A stretch of DNA of 64,000 nt from Symsagittifera roscoffensis (GCF_963678635.1 NC_087068.1:39643649-39707648); one strand, 5' to 3'; counted from the stretch's first letter, positions 34,985-47,640 are shown. Program-made: numbers and translations. Notes: generated by a model from the sequence alone, not told the origin.

Positions 34985-36977
34985 GGACTTCTTGAACCGG
35001 CAATTCAGAACAACGACTCTCCACGAACAGAACCAGAAAATCTCCTCGTAAAGCATTAAGATTGCGTAGATGATCAACAAAAAACACTACATAAATACGC
35101 ATAAAACCATGTTACTCAAGGTGAATCAGAACCAGAAGCAGTTAAATCAACTAATGAAATTGCAACAATTTATTCAAAAGCTCGTGTTAAAAATCTCACA
35201 GATTATTAGTTCACAGGAAGTTTTTCTGAAAGGAAAATGAATGGTTACCAAGTCTCAAATGAAAAAAAAATAAACTCGATCGCGAATCAGACTAAAGTAA
35301 GGTTGAACGACTATTACATCTTAACTATGAAATTTATAAAAGTGAACAAAAACTTTTTCAAATTGACTACACAAAAAGACAATTCTCGAACATTAGTTAA
35401 CTTCTACATCTTTCCAGATTCAGCACATCAAGCACAATCTAGACAACATCAAAGTCATACACAATTAGATGAAAACTCGTCTCACCACGGTTCACACGAA
35501 CGCTTATTTTACCCTTTACAAGATAAAAAAGGATAGCTCTTATGGGAAGGAACGACCAAAATTGCAAAGCTAACAATTAATATTCAGGATATCAAGAATT
35601 AACGTTTTTTGATTGAAAAAACCAATTTGAAAGAGTTCAACAACACGTGGTTCAGAAGATATCGCAATTCTATACATAAAAACAATGGAAATATTGGAAG
35701 AAAAAATCGACCAGAAAATTGTGATAGTACACGACTACAAGAATCTTCATTAGTGAATATTACATATTTGGAGCAATCCATTATGATATTCATCTCGATA
35801 TGAAACTCGACTACACTATCAAAAAATTTTTTTCAAGAAATGTCTCTATCTGAACTTGATACATACTTGTGTGAGGTAGAAAGAACACAAATTTTAGAAT
35901 TCTTAGCCTTAGCCGTATTAAAATATCCGATGCAGGATACCTTCTCTCAGGCAGTCTCTCAAACTTTTTTGTTTATGAAAGAAACATCCTTTAAAACTAT
36001 ACATGCAGTAAAAAATCTCAGCACTATATGTATTCGAAGACAAAAGATGCTACAAAGAATATCAATATTTTACAAATAAAGTTCATTTTATCGATTCACT
36101 ATCACGACGAACATATTTTTGGGATAAATTGTCCCATGTGGACCAGAATAAAGCCACAAGGTAGCGTAATCTAATCTGAGCGAAGATGACATTTATCGTC
36201 TTACACTAACCCACCATAATGTTTCCTTTAAACATTTTTCCAACCGATTGCAGACGCAAAATAGCTCAAAACCCTAAGATAGATCTACAATTCATAGCAT
36301 ATACTCTAATTCAGATAAAAAACATCACATACGTACACAACAATTTCAGGAATTTCAAACAAAAATGGACACCATACAATGACATTGTTCATCAAACTTA
36401 TAGTAAACTTGCTGAAACAGCTAGTTTCTGAGGTATCAGAGACCAAGATAATAGGTGTTATTGAAAGGATATAAAAAACTATATTTATCTCAACGGAGAA
36501 AAAAATTGCCCACAAGCTCTTTCTTTCTTAGCAACCATTAACTGCAAAAAAACTTTATTGTCATTTTTTAAAGGAATACAGAGTACATGCGCAACCCACT
36601 AAATAAAAAGACAAGCTAGCGTAACAAAAATTTATTTGCAGGATTTATTTTGGAGTTTTTTTTCAAACACATTAAAAAAATCTGAACTATCAGCAAAACA
36701 AAACATATTAAAAAAACGATAATCCAAAATACACTATTGTTACTGCACCCACAGCACCTTTACATCTACACAATCCATCAAAAGATAATCTTTTACAAAT
36801 TATTACCACTACAAAATTACAGGACTACACCCTCGTTAGCATCACGCATCCAACAAAACAACATAACACAGCGAAGCATGTCAGCCACAGAACACTGCTG
36901 AACCAAATGAACAAAAGAAAAACCACACACATTTAAAACTTCGCTCTCATAACAACCACCTTTTTATTCCACGATGA
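34985..36977 (+). pseudogene. env glycoprotein remnant (old element)
   Basis: Pieces line up with the younger env (58.45-55.82 kb): 'QKTLHKYA', 'ATIYSKAR', 'FPDSAHQAQSRQHQSHTQLD' (35,415-35,475), then after loss of a central stretch 'RLQESSLVNITYLE', 'FQEMSLSELDTYLCEVERTQ' then ILEFLALAVLKYP, 'RTQQFQEF', 'LAETASF', 'DIKNYIYLNGEK' and 'QSTCATH-stop-IKRQASVTKI'. Stops and frameshifts are scattered along it, and it is about 0.5 kb shorter than the younger copy. It ends with TGA in ATGA at 36,974-36,977, the same overlap as in the younger element. Confidence 0.7.
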
Positions 36978-38745
36978 GCCATCAGATTGGATAACTGAAT
37001 CGTTCTCTCTCTTATGACTCAATTTTTCTACGACAGTTTTCTATCATATTGATTTCCGAACTCACCTCTTCCCCCTTACCGATTTTAATTCCTCGTTTTT
37101 CTAGTTTTTCATCAAAGTCACCTCACTTGCACTCCAATGATTCTATACAAATGTTTTTAATACTCACAACTGTCTAAATAACCCTGCCCTTGATACATCT
37201 GACGAGTTTTCAGACTCCGAGTCCAGCCCCAACAAATTTTCACAAACAACTTGTTTTTCCAAAAACTTCCATAATTTCCGTAGTACTCTCCACGTCCAGC
37301 TTCTCCTACACCGACGCTACCCCACTTCTGTCCCCTCTCTGCAGGAATTTTCCCGATAACACCAGCACCATGACTGATGTTCAGCTTGAACCTAATGTCG
37401 ATGATTTTATCCACAGCCAACTACTACTTCACAATACTAGCCATCAACCTACTATCCATCAATTAATCCACTCCGGTTTGCCTTCAGAATCATCCACATC
37501 ATATATTCGCAACGCTGCCACTCGCCAAAGCGCACTGTCACGAAAACAAAATATCCTAATAACCCACCAAGATATCTACTCAACCACCCAGCATCATCAC
37601 GGCTTAATCGAAGTTACCATTCTCGCCATACAAACACACCACACTTTTTAGTTGAAAACTTTCAATTCTTCCCTAATAACTTTATGACAATACCCAATAA
37701 CAGAGCCAACGTAAAACATATGTCGACAAAGTTCCCTTCTTCCTACACTTTCCTGGTAGCGTTTTGTATTTTAACTAGCTCTTAATGATACCACTAAGAA
37801 GAAACACCGATAACGACAAACTTTGCGACATTGTTTTCCAACACCTCACTACTGCCTTACACATCAACCAATTTATTGACATTGGACTCTCACCAGTACT
37901 AAACCGTTTCGTTGCACGCCAGTCGAACCAGCTCCCTATCAGGCACTACAAACACACAGTCATCCGCTACAAGGAAGATTCACCTTATGACACAAATCCG
38001 GCACTAGTTTCACAACCAAACAAAAAATCTAATTGAAATCGATTACATGTATGATTTAGATAGTACTAATAAAAACCAACCAACAAAACAACAAAACAAA
38101 GCGAATCCCTATTTAACCTGTAACTCTTTATATAAATAACTTTACTTTCAGCATTCCTAAAGAGCGTGACATCAACTGCTGGCGTGAACTAATGCTAAAA
38201 ATAAAGCTTACTAAAGCTCACAGATTTTACCACTTCATCCAAAGCCACTTTCTAAGGAGCTCACCATCCCAAAATCCCCATCACCACTACATGTTTATAA
38301 CCTCCAAATATATCTCACCGTGTTTTGTTAACTTCACATATTGTATTGAAACCACTAACCTTAACAGTATCCGCCGAAATTATGATCCCGTCCGCTTAAC
38401 GTAAATGCTTTGCCCCCTCACGAGGAACTTCGAGCTTGAAGACTCCGGCCTTTTTATTGTCCTACATGAGTTTATCCATTCTTTTGAGATGTCCCTTATA
38501 GCGGCCTTTTTATTGTCTTGCATGAGTTTATCCAATCTATTGAGATGTCCATTTTAAAGAACAATCATAACACTAAATTTAATCAAAAGCTACCAAATTA
38601 CTGACCATGATTTTTCCATTACTGCTGAAGAAGTTAACATCAACCACGCACTGGATCTCCTTTAGCCATTTTTACCAAATTCAAAAGTCATTGAAAAGCT
38701 CGCAAAACTTCTAATGCACTTACCCACAATTAAAACTAACATGCT
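36974..38745 (+). pseudogene. 602-codon-type ORF remnant after env (old element)
   Basis: It starts at ATGAGC (36,974), overlapping the env stop, like MSRQ... in the younger copy. The N-terminal Ser/Thr/Pro-rich part is seen at 37,190-37,650 (for example 'SPLCRNFPDNTS'). The C-terminal globular part appears at 38,160-38,400: 'HRFYHFIQSHFLRSSPSQNP', 'HHHYMFITSKYISPCFVNFT' and 'NLNSIRRNYDPVRLT' correspond to the younger copy's YYRFIQNHF..., HHRFQFINSKYTSPFFLNFT and NLHGILRNYDPI. Frameshifts, stops and a 56-bp tandem duplication (38,446-38,556) disrupt it. Confidence 0.75.
38446..38560 (+). repeat. 56-bp tandem duplication in the ORF remnant
   Basis: CGGCCTTTTTATTGTCCTAC at 38,446 recurs as CGGCCTTTTTATTGTCTTGC at about 38,502. 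Each copy runs to TTGAGATGTCC. It is absent from the younger element's ORF. Confidence 0.8.
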
Positions 38746-38749
38746 TAAT

Positions 38750-39840
38750 GTTTTTTCTGGAACCAGACCCTCAGTAGGTATGCGATTATATTTCTCACTG
38801 ATTGTTTTTAATGTTTCACTCACTAATTTTACACTTTGAATTAACATTTCACCATTAATTTCTCTGAAAAGAATAAAGAATCTCAATGAAAATGAAAACG
38901 TTGTAAAACTTTGTTTATTTTTCATCAAAATTGCTAAGTGGTTTAAGTAAGCTTATAAAACACAGAAAAGTTTAAAAGCGGCAATGAACTATTATAAATT
39001 TGCCATAAATTCCGTATACGAGGTATTGATTTAGTTATGAGAAAAAACAAAAATACCAGCCTTTTTTATTTGTGCTACATTTTGTAATTTTCACAGTTGC
39101 TGTTTAACTCGCTCAAATCTCCCGCACTCTTTGCACACTATACAGCACTCGCAAATACAGTAATTGAGAAAAGATGAAATTATAGTGTGTCAGACTAACT
39201 GATAACAACTTTAATTCGCTCTCACACGTTTTAAACTTTTCCATGACCCGGTTTGAAGGAGGACTAAAGGTAACCTTAAATCAACAACGCAGCTTACTAA
39301 CACCACTATACCAACCACATGTACAGGAAAAGTTCACGGTACCCAAACCAGATTAATTCCAGATTTATTTGGGTAAAATTTTTGAATTCGGGCTTTTCTG
39401 AGCCCAAATTCAAGAAATTATTAAGATCACATGAAATGCTAATGAAATCAAGGCGAACACAATTTAAAAATAATCCATTTTTGAGAAAAGGGCACAACCA
39501 AGAAAATGAAAGTAAAAACACCTGATGAAAGGAATAGAAATTTTATACACAAATAGATGCTCTTCTCAAAGAGACACCCAAAATACCTCCCCTTTTACCT
39601 CAAACAGCTAGACGTTGGGACCCCGTCAACGACATAACTGTTACCAAGAGTGATTCTAGCGTGAAGAATTCTTTAAAAGTAACCGTTTTAATTAGAACGC
39701 TTTTGCGAAAACAACTATCAAAGAATCATTACTGAAGCTGAAATTACTAATAGGTGCAGATACATATGAATTAAAAAATTCTCAGGGTAAAGAAACGAGC
39801 AGCAAAAGGGAGAAGAAAACTCAACAAAATTTCGACTCTG
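38750..39840 (+). other. 3' non-coding region of the old element, with a conserved block
   Basis: No gene supported. Around 39,215-39,375 the sequence is conserved with the younger element (53,555-53,390, other strand): CAACGCAGCTTACTAA at 39,285-39,300 and CGGTACCCAAACCAGATTAA at 39,337-39,356 are shared, with the second changed at one base. A third shared block is GAGAAAAGGGCACAACCAA at about 39,483. These may lie in the LTR start or in the sequence just before it. Confidence 0.5.
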
Positions 39841-40680
39841 AAATGGCAAATCTGTTGTTTTTGCTTGCCCCAGTCACAGCCCTCACAGGATATAAATATA
39901 GAGCCATATCGCAGCGAACGTATCCATTGAACAAGGACAAGGACCAACTCGATGTTGAGCTCAGAAAAACGCATTCTAGTCCCTTAGCGCTTCACTCAGA
40001 AAAATCAAACCCTATATCGCTCTTAGATAAATAGCTGAGAATGTACAAAGTCTCGTTCTACCTAACGAACTCGATATATCACTATATCAATGTGCTACCT
40101 TGAAACAATCCTTCAACTCACACTAGTAATCGCAAACAAGAACGAGCAACTGCTACTCTTCTCTCTTCACTCCTTTTAAAGAAACTAATCAAAGAAGAAA
40201 CTACAATTCGCTCCATCCATCCGTCACTCGCGAAAACTAGAGAGTTAAAAATTTCCTAAGCCACGTATGGGTGTAACCAGTTTAAAACCAGAGTTTAATA
40301 TATCCAATTATATTTTTGAGAACTATCACTGTAAAATACTTAGAACTAGCCAATCATGATCCATGACTGAAACGAACCATAAACTCTAAGGCTGAAACTA
40401 TTTATAGTTTCAGCCAGAAAATAACAATTTTATGTTTTAGAGCAATTGCCGCTTCACTCAGTAAAAGCAATTGGCGCTCTAAACAATTGCTCTTCATCTC
40501 GTCTAACCTCGCAAGAGTATCAGTATACACTATTGAAATTAGAAAATATAAGAGTAAGACTAGGATTGGTATTAGACTAAGAAGTTGCACGAATCTGTCC
40601 GATAGCGTGACGAACATACGGCATACGGTGTGCCTTATCAAAAATTACTCTATGAGAACGCCACCCCGGACTTAAACTGC
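39840..40680 (+). repeat. 3' LTR remnant of the old gypsy element
   Basis: It aligns with the reverse complement of 51,993-52,830: GAACAAGGACAAGGACCAACTC then GATGTT near 39,930; CCAATCATGATCCATGACTG at 40,350; TAGGATTGGTATTAGACTAA then GAAGTTGCACGAATCTGTCC at 40,560-40,600; and ending CACCCCGGACTTAAACT at about 40,678. The left boundary is uncertain because similarity fades upstream. Confidence 0.7.
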
Positions 40681-41088
40681 TACCATAGCTTAACACCTGT
40701 AAAGTGTCTTGTGATTGGGAACAAAAAATTGCTCTTGCCAGCATCTTTGCCTAAATTTTGTGAGAAATATGCTAGTTACCGCATCTTTTTCAATTACATT
40801 CTTTTTATTTGTTTCACTTGTTGTTTGTTTTGTTTATTCGATCACTTATTTGACAATTAAGTTCACAGTGTAGATCAGTCCCGTCTGCTTGTCATTCATC
40901 ATTGAACCTTAACCAATTCAAGGCTCCTTTCCACTTAGTCTAGAGGCACCACATGTTGCCTGTGCAACCTAACAACTGACACTGGTGTCCCGGCCGGACA
41001 TCCCGGGTCGAGGTCGGGGACTTGTGTTGCGACCTCTGCCACTCAAAAAGTGTACGTTGCTACCATTACCACCGAAATCGGGCATGTT

Positions 41089-41950
41089 CCCGGGATGACC
41101 GAAACTTCTTATCATACAATTTCCATATATGAGAAACTTCTTGTCATACAATTCCATACGTACAGAACGTTGTACGAAATCTCTATGATAAACATTTTTC
41201 CATAAATGAAAATTGTATGATAGGTGTTTTTCCATAAACCAAAATATTTGATTTTTTTTTCTAAATTTATTTTCTGAAAGGTTTTTGGTTGTGTTTGCAG
41301 CCGAACACAAGAGACAAAGACCTTGCTTACTCAAAGCACCAAAGGTTGGACGGTCTTTGCATTTACAATGCATAGAAAACGACCTGACTGTCTTTCACAA
41401 TTTATATAACAAGAGTAACAAACTTTTAATTTTTGGCAAAATTTTTAAATGGTGATTATTTTAAATTTTTGATTTTTCAAATTATCAGACATTGGTCAAG
41501 GCATATATAAACACCCCATACAAAGGAAATGGGAATTTTCAGCGTTTTTGAAAAGAAAAAGTAAGTCAAAAGAAAATAAAAGCCAATATTATTTTATCCA
41601 GGACTACGTTATGCACACAAAAAATTAAATTTTGTTTGCGTACGAAATTCGATTTGCGGTCGAAAAAAAAAACAAAAAATTTTTGGGCCAAATTTTCAAA
41701 ATTACTTGAAAAATTTTTGTGTCGCCATCAAAAAAATGCCAGTCATACCATTTCCATATATGGGAATTGTATGATAAGCATTTTTTTACCAGACTGTTTT
41801 ATTAGAATCAAACAGCCACAGAAAAAAGTTTTTATCTTTTTGCAACCAACTTTAGAAATCATATGAAAATTGTATGACAAGCATTTTTCCACACACTTGA
41901 TGTATGGAATTGTATGATAAGCATTTTTGGTGTATGGAGGTCAACCCGGG
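41089..41950. mobile_element. 862-bp foldback-like element with inverted CATACAATT subrepeats
   Basis: The ends are CCCGGGATGACC (41,089-41,100) and GGTCAACCCGGG (41,939-41,950), inverted with one mismatch. Just inside the left end, ATCATACAATTTCCATA occurs twice or more. Inside the right end the reverse form (GGAATTGTATGATAAGCATT and variants) occurs at least four times between 41,755 and 41,930. GTTGCTACCATT occurs next to both ends (41,056 and 41,950). No protein-coding capacity. A non-autonomous foldback/MITE-like insertion is the best reading. Confidence 0.6.
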
Positions 41951-41999
41951 TTGCTACCATTGCAACAAAATGGGTATCTTACGACTTCGCGCGAACGAA

Positions 42000-42565
42000 G
42001 AACTTTTTTGCGACTTTGCGCTACCCAAACAAGTTATGTTGAGACTTTGAGCGACCCAAAAAAGGTATGTTGCAACCTCTGCGACTCAAAATGAGTATGT
42101 TGCGATTTTTAGCGACCGAAATATTTGCGCAACTTGACCGACGCAAAAATGGTATTTTGCGGCTATTGCGACTCAAAATGGGTATGATGCGACTTTGCGC
42201 GACCGAAGAAACTTTTGCGACGTTGCACGACCCAAACCCAAAAAAGATATGCTGCGACTTTGTGCCACCCAAAACAGATATATTGCGACTTTGCGCGACT
42301 CAAAAAAGGTAATTTACGACCATTGCGACTCAAAAGGGGCATATTGCGACTTAGCGCGACCGAAGAAACTTTTGCGACGTTGCACGACCCAAACCCAAAA
42401 AAGATATGCTGCGACTTTGTGCGACCCAAAACAGATATATTGCGACTTTGCGCGACTCAAAAAAGGTAATTTACGACCATTGCGACTCAAAAGGGGCATA
42501 TTGCGACTTAGCGCGAGCGAAATATTTGCGAGTTTACGCTACTCAAAAACAATATGTTTTGTTTG
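42000..42565 (+). repeat. Tandem satellite, about nineteen 28-33-bp units, with a 157-bp higher-order repeat
   Basis: Each unit has TGCGAC-x(3-7)-GCGAC-(C/T)C followed by 8-14 A-rich bases and GGTAT or a variant. Five successive units form a near-identical block repeated 157 bp apart (GACCGAAGAAACTTTTGCGA at about 42,201 and 42,358). The ORFs that cross this stretch on both strands (for example, with repeated RLCATQ or FFGRAKS) are products of the repeat and are not genes. Confidence 0.85.
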
Positions 42566-43277
42566 TGCGCGACCAGAATGATTTGCGCGACTTTGGTTTG
42601 CAATTTCGGGTCGAGGTTTGAAATTTATGTTTCGAACAACTCGACCAAAAACTGGTATACTTCGAATGTCTAGACCCAGGCTCGATTTGTTCTGACCGAA
42701 TCGACTCAAATTGTCTATGTTTCGACTATATTCGACAGAGGAAGAACAGTTCGACAAAGTTCAACCAAGTAAAAACATTTAGACCTAGTTTGATTTAGAA
42801 AAAACGTAACGATTTTGTTGTAGGCCGAAAAATTTTTGATCGTCGGAGAAACAACAAAGTGACCCTGTGCAAAAAATGTACGAACAAATGCTACTCGGAA
42901 AAGTCACTCATCAAACTTTATTTTTAATTTTAGCCTCGTGTGAAATGTGTATCTTTAAGTCATCGTCTCTTTTTTATTGATAGCCATTTAATTTTTCTAA
43001 TTATGGTTTGATTGGAATGGTTTCTAGTTTACAATTTTTGTGTCAAAAAATTTGTTGTTGACTTAAACAATTTGCTTATATTTTACATGGGGACCATGTG
43101 TATGCCTTTTTGTGGCGGTCCTATATGTGATTAGCGAAATTGTTGATCTATCTAACTGCACATTAAAAATATATATACTGTACTAGATTACTTTGCAATC
43201 TGCATCTGTATAACGCTTATGAAAGCAAAAAAAAATCCGACAAAAATTCTATTACTTAAGCTCTTTGAAACTTTATA

Positions 43278-43425
43278 ATGTTGCGATTTGCGCGAGCCAT
43301 GTTGCGACTTATGTTTCGCGCGACTCATTTTGCGCGACCCTTATTGCGAAACTGTGCGACCCATGTTGCGACTTTGCGCGATGCACGTTGTGCGACTTTT
43401 TGCGACTCAAGCCTCTTGCGGAGTG
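43278..43425 (+). repeat. Second GCGAC satellite patch
   Basis: Several units like ATGTTGCGACTTTGCGCGA occur with fewer A-rich spacers than at 42.0-42.5 kb. It lies inside the same CCCGGG-bounded block. Confidence 0.75.
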
Positions 43426-43499
43426 ATAGATTTTTGGTAGAAAATCCATTTTGGCTACTCATTTCGGTCGCATCTTGATTCGCGGACGTCGGCCCGGGC

Positions 43500-44630
43500 T
43501 TTACTATTTCAGTATCTATATTTCAGTTTGTCTATTTCCACGTTTTTTTTCTGGTTCATTCAAATCTTTTCATTGTCGACAGTTCGTTGTGTTAACTCGC
43601 CAATTTATCATCATAGCCAACCGACAGTTGGAAGAGTGTCAATGAACTCAATTTAACAGAAAAAAATACAACTTTTGATTTTCTACAAAAAATAGCCCTA
43701 CAGCTCTTTGAATTCTTATAAAAGTTGATGATTGTGACTTTTTTGATGAAACAAACCCAATTTAAGAAATCTGAGTCAATGGGCAATTTTTTTTGTTTTT
43801 CTGGGAAGTATGAACAAAAAAATTTTATTTTGCTTTCTTGTAACAAAAAAGTGAGCGGAACTTCTTGAAGAAGTTCAAGTTTCACGAAGTTCTTCTGCCA
43901 CAGAAGATAAACGAAAAAACGAAGACCTAAAGAAAAAATGACGATACAAAGCAGATGAAAGCAATGCTCTCCCATGTACAGTTTGTCATCCGATCGATCT
44001 AACAGCATTTCAAGTTGAAATCTGCGAGTTCAGTTAGAAGAACTGAAACAGTTGCAATTTCGGTATTTCGTTCGATAAGCAGGTATCTGCTGTAAATCAA
44101 ATGTATAATTGTGGGTGTACAGGTTGTGCAATTTGTTTTGACGTTTGTTGAGCCTAATGGCATGACAATTTTTTTTAGTTTTCGTCTTCCAGTTTGTGAG
44201 TTCTCGGGTAAAACTGATTCAAGAAATAAAACAATTGGAGATTTATAAAGATGAGTTTTGGCTTTTTCGGCGATTTTTTTCAAGGTTTTTAAATCAAGTT
44301 AGTTGTGCAACTGCCAAAGTTTACCCAGAAAAAAAATTGATTTGAGTGTTCGCAGTGCCATCTTCCGATTTTGACTAGCGCCATTTTCGATAAAATTGGT
44401 TAGAGTGGTCTTGTTTTGTCAAAAAGGTTTTTAAAAAAAAACTGCAGACAATGCTTTCTCAAAATAAAAATGCGTAGGGTAATTCTGTTGATCCTGGTTT
44501 GTCTTGACTACTCGGCGGTCAAAGTTCCTCAGTTTTTGCAGACTAAATTTTGAAGGAACCCAAGTATTGGAACAGTTTTGACTAAAATGATGAATGAAAT
44601 GATACTTTTTGGGGTTTTTGGAAAAGAAGT
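43500..44630. other. No supported gene
   Basis: Two overlapping minus-strand ORFs (43,592-44,008 and 43,999-44,283) exist. The second has a protein-like stretch ('LFLESVLPENSQTGRRKLKK', then 'GSTNVKTNCTTCTPTIIHLI') and slightly higher G+C, but no family motif, splice signals or repeat partner could be found. I treat both as unproven. Confidence 0.35.
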
Positions 44631-44631
44631 T

Positions 44632-45840
44632 TCATAGTTTTGAGTCAATGTCGCATCTAATTAGCATAATTGTACCGACCATTGAAAATGAGGAGGAAAT
44701 TTCTACTCGAGTGTGCTGTAGTTCTTTTTCGTTTTGTTTTCCACAAAAAATCAGGTACCACAAATAGTCATCAGACTGGGTTGAGTGATACGTCATAACA
44801 ATGCCCTTTTAGTTGTGATTTGAACTACATTAAAAAATTCCCAAAATTTTTTCTAATGTCGAGAAAAACCGGTTTGAAATTTTTGATTTTTTCCTCCTAT
44901 TTTGAACAAATATAAAGCATGCGAGCAGGCTTTCAACAGCTTAATTGTGCCAAAGTTGAAGCACTTAAATTTTAGTTTTAAGCAAATAAAACTAATTTAA
45001 GAAATTTTGATCTCCTTTTTGGAACCAAAAACTTCTAAAAAATTCGAAAATTTTTCAGCAAACAAAATTGAAAAAAGTTTTGGTTTTTTAAGTTTTTTTA
45101 GTCATTTGCCTATATTACTTAGAGAGTGGATTTTGCCTAAATTATAGTCTTAACACTAATCGTTTTATCTAGCCACGCAGAAAAAAATTTTTTTTGTAGT
45201 TTTTTAAAGATGTGGTTGGGACGAACATTTTTGTGCTACTTGTTTTATAGTTTCGAGTCAAGGTCGAGTCTAAATCGGATTTCTAGCATGGCTGTACGGA
45301 GCATCGATTGAAAACGTGGAGGAGCTTTGTATTCGAGGGTGTAGTAGTTTTTTTATTATGTTTTTTACGCAAAGTTAGGTACCACAAACAATCATCGGAC
45401 TGGGTTGAGTGATATATCATATGAAAGCCAGTTTTTGTCGTGATTTGAACGACATTAAAAAATTCCCTTAAACTTGTTTCCAGTGTCGAGAAAATAAAGC
45501 ATGCGACCAGGCATTTGACATCTTACTGGGCCTAATTTAGGCCCAAAAAACTTAATTTAGAGCGAATAAAACTAAATTAAGTATTTTTAACTTTCATTTT
45601 GGAACCAAAAACTTCAAAATCTTTAAAAATTTTAGCAAAAAGTTTTGAAAAAAGTTTTGTTTTTTAAACTTTTTTAAAGTTTTGGAATTTTTCAAAGTTT
45701 GTTTAGTCATTTGCCTATGTTAGGATTAAAGTCGATAATACCTAAATTATAGTTTTACGCCAAATCATTTTATCACGCCAGACCATTTTTTGTTGTAGTT
45801 TTTTAAAGACTCTGGCTGGAACATTGTGTGCTACTTGCAC
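44632..45840 (+). repeat. 600-bp tandem duplication, two diverged copies
   Basis: Copy 1 (44,632-45,243) and copy 2 (45,244-45,840) share AGTTTTGAGTCAATGTCG / AGTTTCGAGTCAAGGTCG, the ACTGGGTTGAGTGATA block, AAAGCATGCGA-CAGGC, and GTAGTTTTTTAAAGA near the end. They differ by many substitutions. No coding frame is conserved between them. Confidence 0.8.
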
Positions 45841-47640
45841 AGTAACCGGCTATCCTTGATATTATCGACATCATCTGAGACCAGCTATCAATTGTTGAAC
45901 TATCAAGAGTTAAATCATAACATTTTTCAGATTGTGAAAAATTGGTTTTAGTTGACGACAACAAGAAGTTTTTTTTTTTGCTGGAGGCCCAGCTTTAATT
46001 GGAGCAATCTGTTTGAAAAATTCGAGAACAATATTCGAAAAAAAATTTGAAAGTGGAATTTCATTTTTCCAAAAACACTAATCTTTTACCTACAAAACAA
46101 GGCGGAACCGCTTCTGCAGGAGGATTCCTGCAACTGTTGTCTCGATTAATTCCGCTGTTTCTTTACAAAAAATCAAAAAAATCTAAAACTGCATTTTTTC
46201 AATTGTATCATGTTTTGAATGAGGGTTGCTGCGTATGCTGTGTGTATCTCATAAAACAGTGATTTTGTTTCGTGAGTTTTTGTCCCGTTCCCTTTTTCTG
46301 AAAAGAATGTAAAGTTCTGGCAAAAATGCAACAAAGTTTGCTTGCATCTAAAATCACAAAAAAACATTTTGTGGTACCAGAGTTTCAATCCAGCGCAACG
46401 AGAAAACATAGTTTTTTTGAATTCTTTTAAATTGGGGCTCATGTTAAGAAAAAAAAGTTCATTCCAACGCAACAAACAAAACTTCGCTGTCGAAAACGTA
46501 TTTACGAAAAACCTTCTTAATGAAGCCAACACATAGTTGGAAAAGAGTCAACAAACGCCAGGAAACAGAGAAAAAACAATTTTAATGAAGCCAACAGATA
46601 TTTGTGAAAAGCCAACGAACTGCAGGAAACAGTATAAAGAGGATAAAATATTTAAAAAAAACCAACAAAAAGTTACAAACAGTCATCGAACGCCAGCGAA
46701 CAAAAAAACCTGCTGTGTGAAAAAAAATCAGTTTTTGAAGGTCAAGTAAATGAAATGACTTGAAAAGTTTTTGAGTTTCAACATCAATTTATGATTTGAA
46801 CACTATGACAAAAAAAATGTACGGTAGAAATTTTATCAATCAATTCTTTTTCTGTAGTTCAATGATTGATTTCAATAGTTTTTACCATAATTTGAGATTT
46901 TGATTGGTTACCCGAACTCCTTAAAAACAAATCAGATGCTAAGTGAGGTGAAAAACAACAATTTTTTGAATTTATAATACAAATTAGTTGAATTAAAATT
47001 GTATGCACTAAATTTTTGAAATAGAAGAACATGTAGCTGTTCAATAAAAAGTTTTATAAAAAAAATTGTGTTTTAGCTAGAAAAATATCTCCTTTGAAAT
47101 CATTCTCAATGTAAGAATTAGGCATTCATCAGATTTCAAAGCTTAGTTCCTTCAAAATAAAGACTAGGAATGGTAGAGTGATGACAGTAAAGAGGAACTT
47201 ATTAGTTTTTTGTTGTACAGGATCACCAGTTATTTGTTAAAAAGCTGGAGAAGATACAAAAAAGTATTGCCAGATTAACAAAATTTTTTTCAAAAATTAC
47301 ACGAATGGACTCAGATTGAATGATAAAAATTATTTTCAACTAAATGAAAAATCTCATAAAAGAAAAAAAGTAAAGACCAGGAAGATCGTAAAATTATTCA
47401 AAACGATTGATTTTGAACTTATCTACACAGAATTTTTCTATTAATCTGAAAAACATTGATATCAATCATATATTTGAATATTTCATTCTGGTACTTAGTG
47501 TCAAATTGGTGAAAAATTTTTTTCAAAAAGAAGGAAAACTCAATTTTCTTTGATTCATTGAAACTGGTTGAAATTTGCATTACAAACGAAAGAATCATCG
47601 GAAAAGCTTGAAAATGATTGGCTAAACTTGAAACCCTTGA
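45841..47640. other. Low-information stretch with small repeats
   Basis: One short frame, 46,047-46,262, contains 'PTKQGGTASAGGFLQLLSRL', recalling the Gly-Gly-Phe-Leu core peptides of Polintons, but nothing around it supports this. At 46,519-46,720 a 64-bp motif starting AATGAAGCCAACA is repeated about twice, with further diverged GCCAACGAAC-type repeats. The rest shows no structure I can support. Confidence 0.35.

Larger units (their letters stand above)
40974..43500. repeat. GCGAC satellite block bounded by inverted CCCGGG ends
   Basis: The block opens with CATCCCGGGTCGAGGTCGGGG (about 40,998) and closes with GACGTCGGCCCGGGCT (about 43,486), roughly inverted to each other. Inside are many degenerate units of the form TTGCGACTTTGCGCGACCCAAAA, most regular at 42,000-42,560 and again at 43,278-43,425, with diverged TTCGAC versions at 42,605-42,790. 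A separate 862-bp foldback element interrupts it. It may be one large foldback-type transposon with satellite-like interior. G+C content is well above the surroundings. Confidence 0.65.

Noticed and set aside
42021-42581. Overlapping ORFs on both strands with repeated RLCATQ- and FFGRAKSQ-like peptides
   Set aside because: They are translations of the GCGAC satellite; every frame stays open because the unit lacks stops, and the peptides have no independent support.
43592-44283. Minus-strand ORFs of 138 and 94 codons
   Set aside because: The first has random-looking low-complexity composition; the second looks slightly protein-like, but no motif, signal or homologous copy in the window supports it.
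46047-46262. Possible Polinton core peptide (GGFLQLLSRL)
   Set aside because: A single short match with no neighbouring Polinton genes; chance is as likely.
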